Source: Medicago truncatula (taxonomy: Eukaryota; Streptophyta; Magnoliopsida; Fabales; Fabaceae). Taken from it: DNA of 64,000 nucleotides. The translations under genes and the position numbers were made by a program. The stretch covers positions 53,670,091 to 53,734,090 of the forward strand of contig NC_053044.1 of the NCBI RefSeq assembly GCF_003473485.1, given 5' to 3'. The notes below the pieces were generated by a model. The model saw nothing but the letters and a program-made list of their open reading frames with translations. It was not told where the DNA came from and did no database searches. This document shows, piece by piece, positions 61,201-64,000 of the stretch. How positions within the stretch are numbered: position 1 is the first letter of the stretch; the number at the start of each line of letters is the position of its first letter.

Positions 61201-62704
61201 CCCAGTAGATCGGTGGTATCTTCTCCTGTTAGTAATAGCATTTGATAGTTAAACTGAAGCAAAATTAAAATCACTCTCTATGTAGCTTTTCTGATCATTC
61301 TAGCTAAATATCTAGTAAAAAGAACCCTTAAACTTCCATGAACTTTTTTACATTGTCTGGCTATTGGAAGCCTTTAGATTCACTGGAGGTTTGTAGCCAC
61401 GCAAGGGCGATTCAGCTTTTCAATTTCTATAGTTTAAGAATTCAGGATTTATGTTTGGTCAAACAGAAAAGCCCTCCCAATGGCATCAGTTAGTGGTAGA
61501 TCCGACAGACCTTTCATGCAGAGGGCTTTTGCTAGTATACGATCCTCACATTTTATGATTAATAATATGATTGCATCCAATTTATAGATATTTTGGTGAA
61601 ATATGTTATGCATTTTCTTAAGGACGTGTTTGCAAGATCAGGTTAATTATGTAGGTAGATATGGTATATCACCGTCATTTGCTTATGATAATTTCTGTCT
61701 TTGCCTCCTTAGTTTAAATATTTATCCAATATTTTCAAATATTAGTTTGCTTCTTAGATGATCCTTCCTCCGAACACAGTTTCAGATTCTAGATTACAAG
61801 ATGGAAATCTCTCAGAATTCAAAGAGAAGGTTGGAGCAGAAGATGCATTGTCAAATGGATTCCCCTCTTCGGGACCCAGGTAATCGTGGTTCACATGCTT
61901 CTCTTGTTCACTTTTTTTGGTCAACGTTATGTACGCAAAACCTTTTTACTTTAGGGAATGTCGGCAACATATGTTTTATTATTGGGTGAAATTAATGTGG
62001 ATTCGACCAAATAAGAAATTTCTCTGACCATATAGGGATTAGGGAATGGGAGACGCAAAAATTGGTAAGATCCATGTGAGTTTTAGTTTTACTTGTAATA
62101 AAAGGCATATTGCTAGTCTTTTTTAAAATAAGGTTAGTTTTAGTTAATCAATGGAATGTAAAATTGTGATTTAAGTTTTAGTGTTGCCTTCATCATAGTA
62201 CTTGGTCTCATCACCTACAGATTCTCGTCTTACTTCCTCAACTACCAAATTGGTAACGGCAATGTTTGATTGACTTGAAATGTCATAGTGGGAAAATCTT
62301 CATGTCTTATCCCATTTATCGAAATAGTAAATTAAGTTCTACCTTTTTTTCTGTTTGCTAGTGTCTGTGTAGGGAATGTTACTGAACAGAACTCAAAAAC
62401 ATTGAATAATGAACCAAGTACAGTTAATTCAAGTCAGGAGAGGATAGCTCAGGGCTTTCTTGAGCAAGAGACTTGTAAAACGTCGCACGGATCTACTGAA
62501 GTGCCTGATGTGAGTGTAGATGGTATTGTTGCTTCCAAAGACAGTGGGTCGCAGAACAGCTCCAGCGTACAGTATGAGATTCAACAGAACAGTTCTCAGC
62601 CAGGTTCGGAATCAGGTTTGGTAGCCACGCCAACCAGTATTGCTAATCGGAAGAGTAAAAGATTGGCCAGATACAACAGAAGGGGTAGCAAAGGTGTCAA
62701 ATGA
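55266..62704 (+). CDS. KAKU4: KAKU4-like nuclear envelope protein, 13 exons
   Basis: Exons 55266-55539, 55924-55988, 56822-56934, 57653-57765, 57846-57976, 58089-58262, 59270-59531, 59733-59812, 59946-59973, 60361-60430, 60985-61058, 61786-61879 and 62362-62704 close in frame to 606 residues. A basic N terminus (KMVRLRRTAVARNRTPYSRP) leads to ESPNWLSRFVISPTRFIAS and a Ser-rich stretch. Exons 3-4 carry RAIEQLLMQETFSREEGDRL and IIRSRVVDSP, and exon 6 SYMRSRPPWSSP. The tail is low-complexity and ends in a basic KSKRLARYNRRGSKG. These blocks match plant KAKU4, a nuclear-lamina-like protein at the inner nuclear envelope that binds CRWN proteins and shapes the nucleus, and more loosely the N terminus of nucleoporin NUP1/Nup136. 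The lack of FG repeats favours KAKU4. Translation could also begin at a non-ATG site upstream, but ATG 55266 has a good context (ccATGgc). Confidence 0.82.
56150..56545 (+). mobile_element. RTE-type LINE 3' end in KAKU4 intron 2
   Basis: The strand encodes the C-terminal part of RTE-clade reverse transcriptase proteins: FRWMCGRTRRDRMIRNDNIR, ERVGVARIVEKMVETRLRWW, FGHVE, then after a break GRGRPRR and VVDPT. It ends in a (TTG)n tail at about 56526-56543, typical of RTE. It is 5' truncated and carries stops and shifts. Same orientation as the host gene. Confidence 0.85.
58350..58530. repeat. dispersed repeat with 'atagcgg' and 'gctatttgacaaca' words
   Basis: gatagcggaaaatagcgg, then two similar blocks (agcagctatttgacaaca and agctgctatttaacaacac) lie within KAKU4 intron 6. 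The wording is that of a common plant non-autonomous element. I could not set its ends or class. Confidence 0.45.
59067..59202. repeat. 68-bp tandem duplication in KAKU4 intron 6
   Basis: Unit tggaatatcatttgtcaaga ... ggctcagttgtcattagg occurs at 59067 and 59135, with about four differences. It lies just upstream of exon 7 and does not touch the splice site. Confidence 0.92.
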
Positions 62705-64000
62705 TGCTGGTTGTATTTTGTATGTTAAATTGTAAGTTACTGTTAGCTTGGAAATAGGGATTATGCTGGGTAGGCCATTTGTTGAGGTTAATAATGTTTA
62801 CAAATGAGTCTGCGTCAACTTAGGCAGTATTTTTAGTTCATTTGTTTTTTGTTCTATGTCAACGGAAATCAAGCTCAGGAAATTGAATGTATCATCTGTA
62901 AAAATAGTTAATTAGCGACATGGAAGTTTTTTCTTTTCCTACTTAACTAATTGACATGGATCTGCATGCACAAGCATGTGCAACCTGATATGTAAAATTG
63001 GCCCCTGGCAGTCAGGCTCCGTGAGGCTCCTCCATCACAAGCCAACAGAGTTAGAACACGCACCTTCACAGAACAACGGAAGGTATAGATGATTCATGAT
63101 AATAATATGTAAGGAAGGATGCTTGTTTGTGTGTGTGATGATAATAATGTGAGGGTGTGTTTGTGTATTAATTTAATTGTATTATTATTATTATTAAATT
63201 TTAGCCAAATGCATTATGTGATGTGATCTTTTAAGTTGGATGTTTATAATAAGTTAGTTTTTAAGTTTTTTTTTTCCAACAAATTCGCCTGTTATGTCAT
63301 AAAATGTTCACACATTACTGATTTTCATCCCAACTATTAAAAATGCTTAGGTGCTTATGATTATGAGGTGACATGTTCACACTAGCAAATTATATTTTGT
63401 AAATGAATTTTCATGCAAAATCCAAAAATAATAATAATAAAGGTTATTAATATTCTTCATCATGTTGCTCTAAAAAAATATTCTTTATCATGTTCATTTT
63501 CGTCAACTTTCAAATTAAAACTGGAAATGCACACTCGAAAAAATCCCTTTCTTCTCTCTTTTCGTTCACCATCTTAGTCCTCTTAATTCTCACTCCTCCC
63601 TAACACAAACAAACTTGCATTCCCTCGCAAAAATCCCACCCACTCCTTTATGAGCCTCTTCTTGGTTAAGCATAATTAATTAATCATCAGCTCTCTAAGA
63701 ACAAACGAGCAGCATAATTTTTTTAGGGGAAACAAGCATCATAATTTTGAAAAAGCATAGCTCCTTAATCAACCTTCATTCTTTTCATCTTCTTCGTAAA
63801 AGAAAACCAAAATTCCCAAATAAGAACATTTAAGATCTAAAGAACACATAAATCACAACAAATTAGAGTTTATGAGTTTCTGGATTTAAACCAAGAAACT
63901 AAAACAACTATAGAAGAAACGTTAAAGATTAAACCAATAAATTGAAACGGAGGATGTTCAGAAAGATGAGAATGATCCAGAAGAACTTATTTTTTAAGGT
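62705..64000. other. 3' region of KAKU4 and spacer to window end
   Basis: The first 300-400 bases are the likely 3' untranslated region. A short ATT repeat is at 63180-63195. The last 400 bases (pyrimidine-rich, then A-rich) could be the leader of a gene beyond the window, but no frame supports that. Confidence 0.4.

Overview
The window is nuclear DNA of a dicot plant. Genes are intron-rich (up to 13 exons), introns are AT-rich with GT-AG borders, and the spacers are full of MITEs, SINEs, LINE pieces and LTR fossils. The repeat families (fold-back elements with 'tagtccctg' ends, LTRs followed by a tRNA-Met type primer site, and a gypsy-type LTR beginning TGTAAC) look legume-like to me, and Medicago truncatula or a close relative is my best guess. 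That species call is recall, not something the sequence proves.

Layout, left to right. 0.16-0.43 kb (-): small one-pass membrane protein. 0.6-5.4 kb: MITEs, a TRIM-like fossil and SINE pieces. 5.5-7.3 kb (+): seven-exon neprosin-domain secreted protein. 9.1-12.8 kb (-): Lunapark ER-shaping protein. 14.9-20.1 kb (-): 13-exon cryptochrome-DASH photolyase with a complete hAT element in intron 3. 20.3-23.9 kb: a transposon-like unit with a broken plant-mobile-domain gene, ending 178 bp upstream of the cryptochrome start. 24.8-26.5 kb (+): FAM32A-like nuclear protein. 27.9-32.9 kb (+): GT14 (core-2/I-branching) glycosyltransferase. 34.1-35.4 kb (-): PPR pseudogene. 35.7-39 kb: LINE remnant, an AT microsatellite and a large inverted repeat. 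41.5-42.3 kb (+): fasciclin-like arabinogalactan protein. 43.5-45.0 kb (-): U5 snRNP protein DIB1/YLS8. 46.3-51.5 kb: degenerate direct-repeat array cut by a 2.15 kb solo LTR. 54.5 kb: sharp palindrome between direct repeats. 55.3-62.7 kb (+): 13-exon KAKU4-like nuclear-envelope protein.

The genes do not form a pathway. They are unrelated host genes: ER shape, DNA repair or light sensing, splicing, nuclear shape, wall glycoproteins and secreted proteases. I rebuilt exons by eye from splice borders and frame continuity, and every multi-exon model given closes in frame. The most interesting items are a non-canonical GC-AG intron carrying a hAT insertion in the cryptochrome gene, the plant-mobile-domain unit at that gene's promoter, the 37-39 kb inverted repeat, the 54.5 kb palindrome, and the 46-51 kb array. 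I saw no CRISPR, defence cassette or clearly new protein system.
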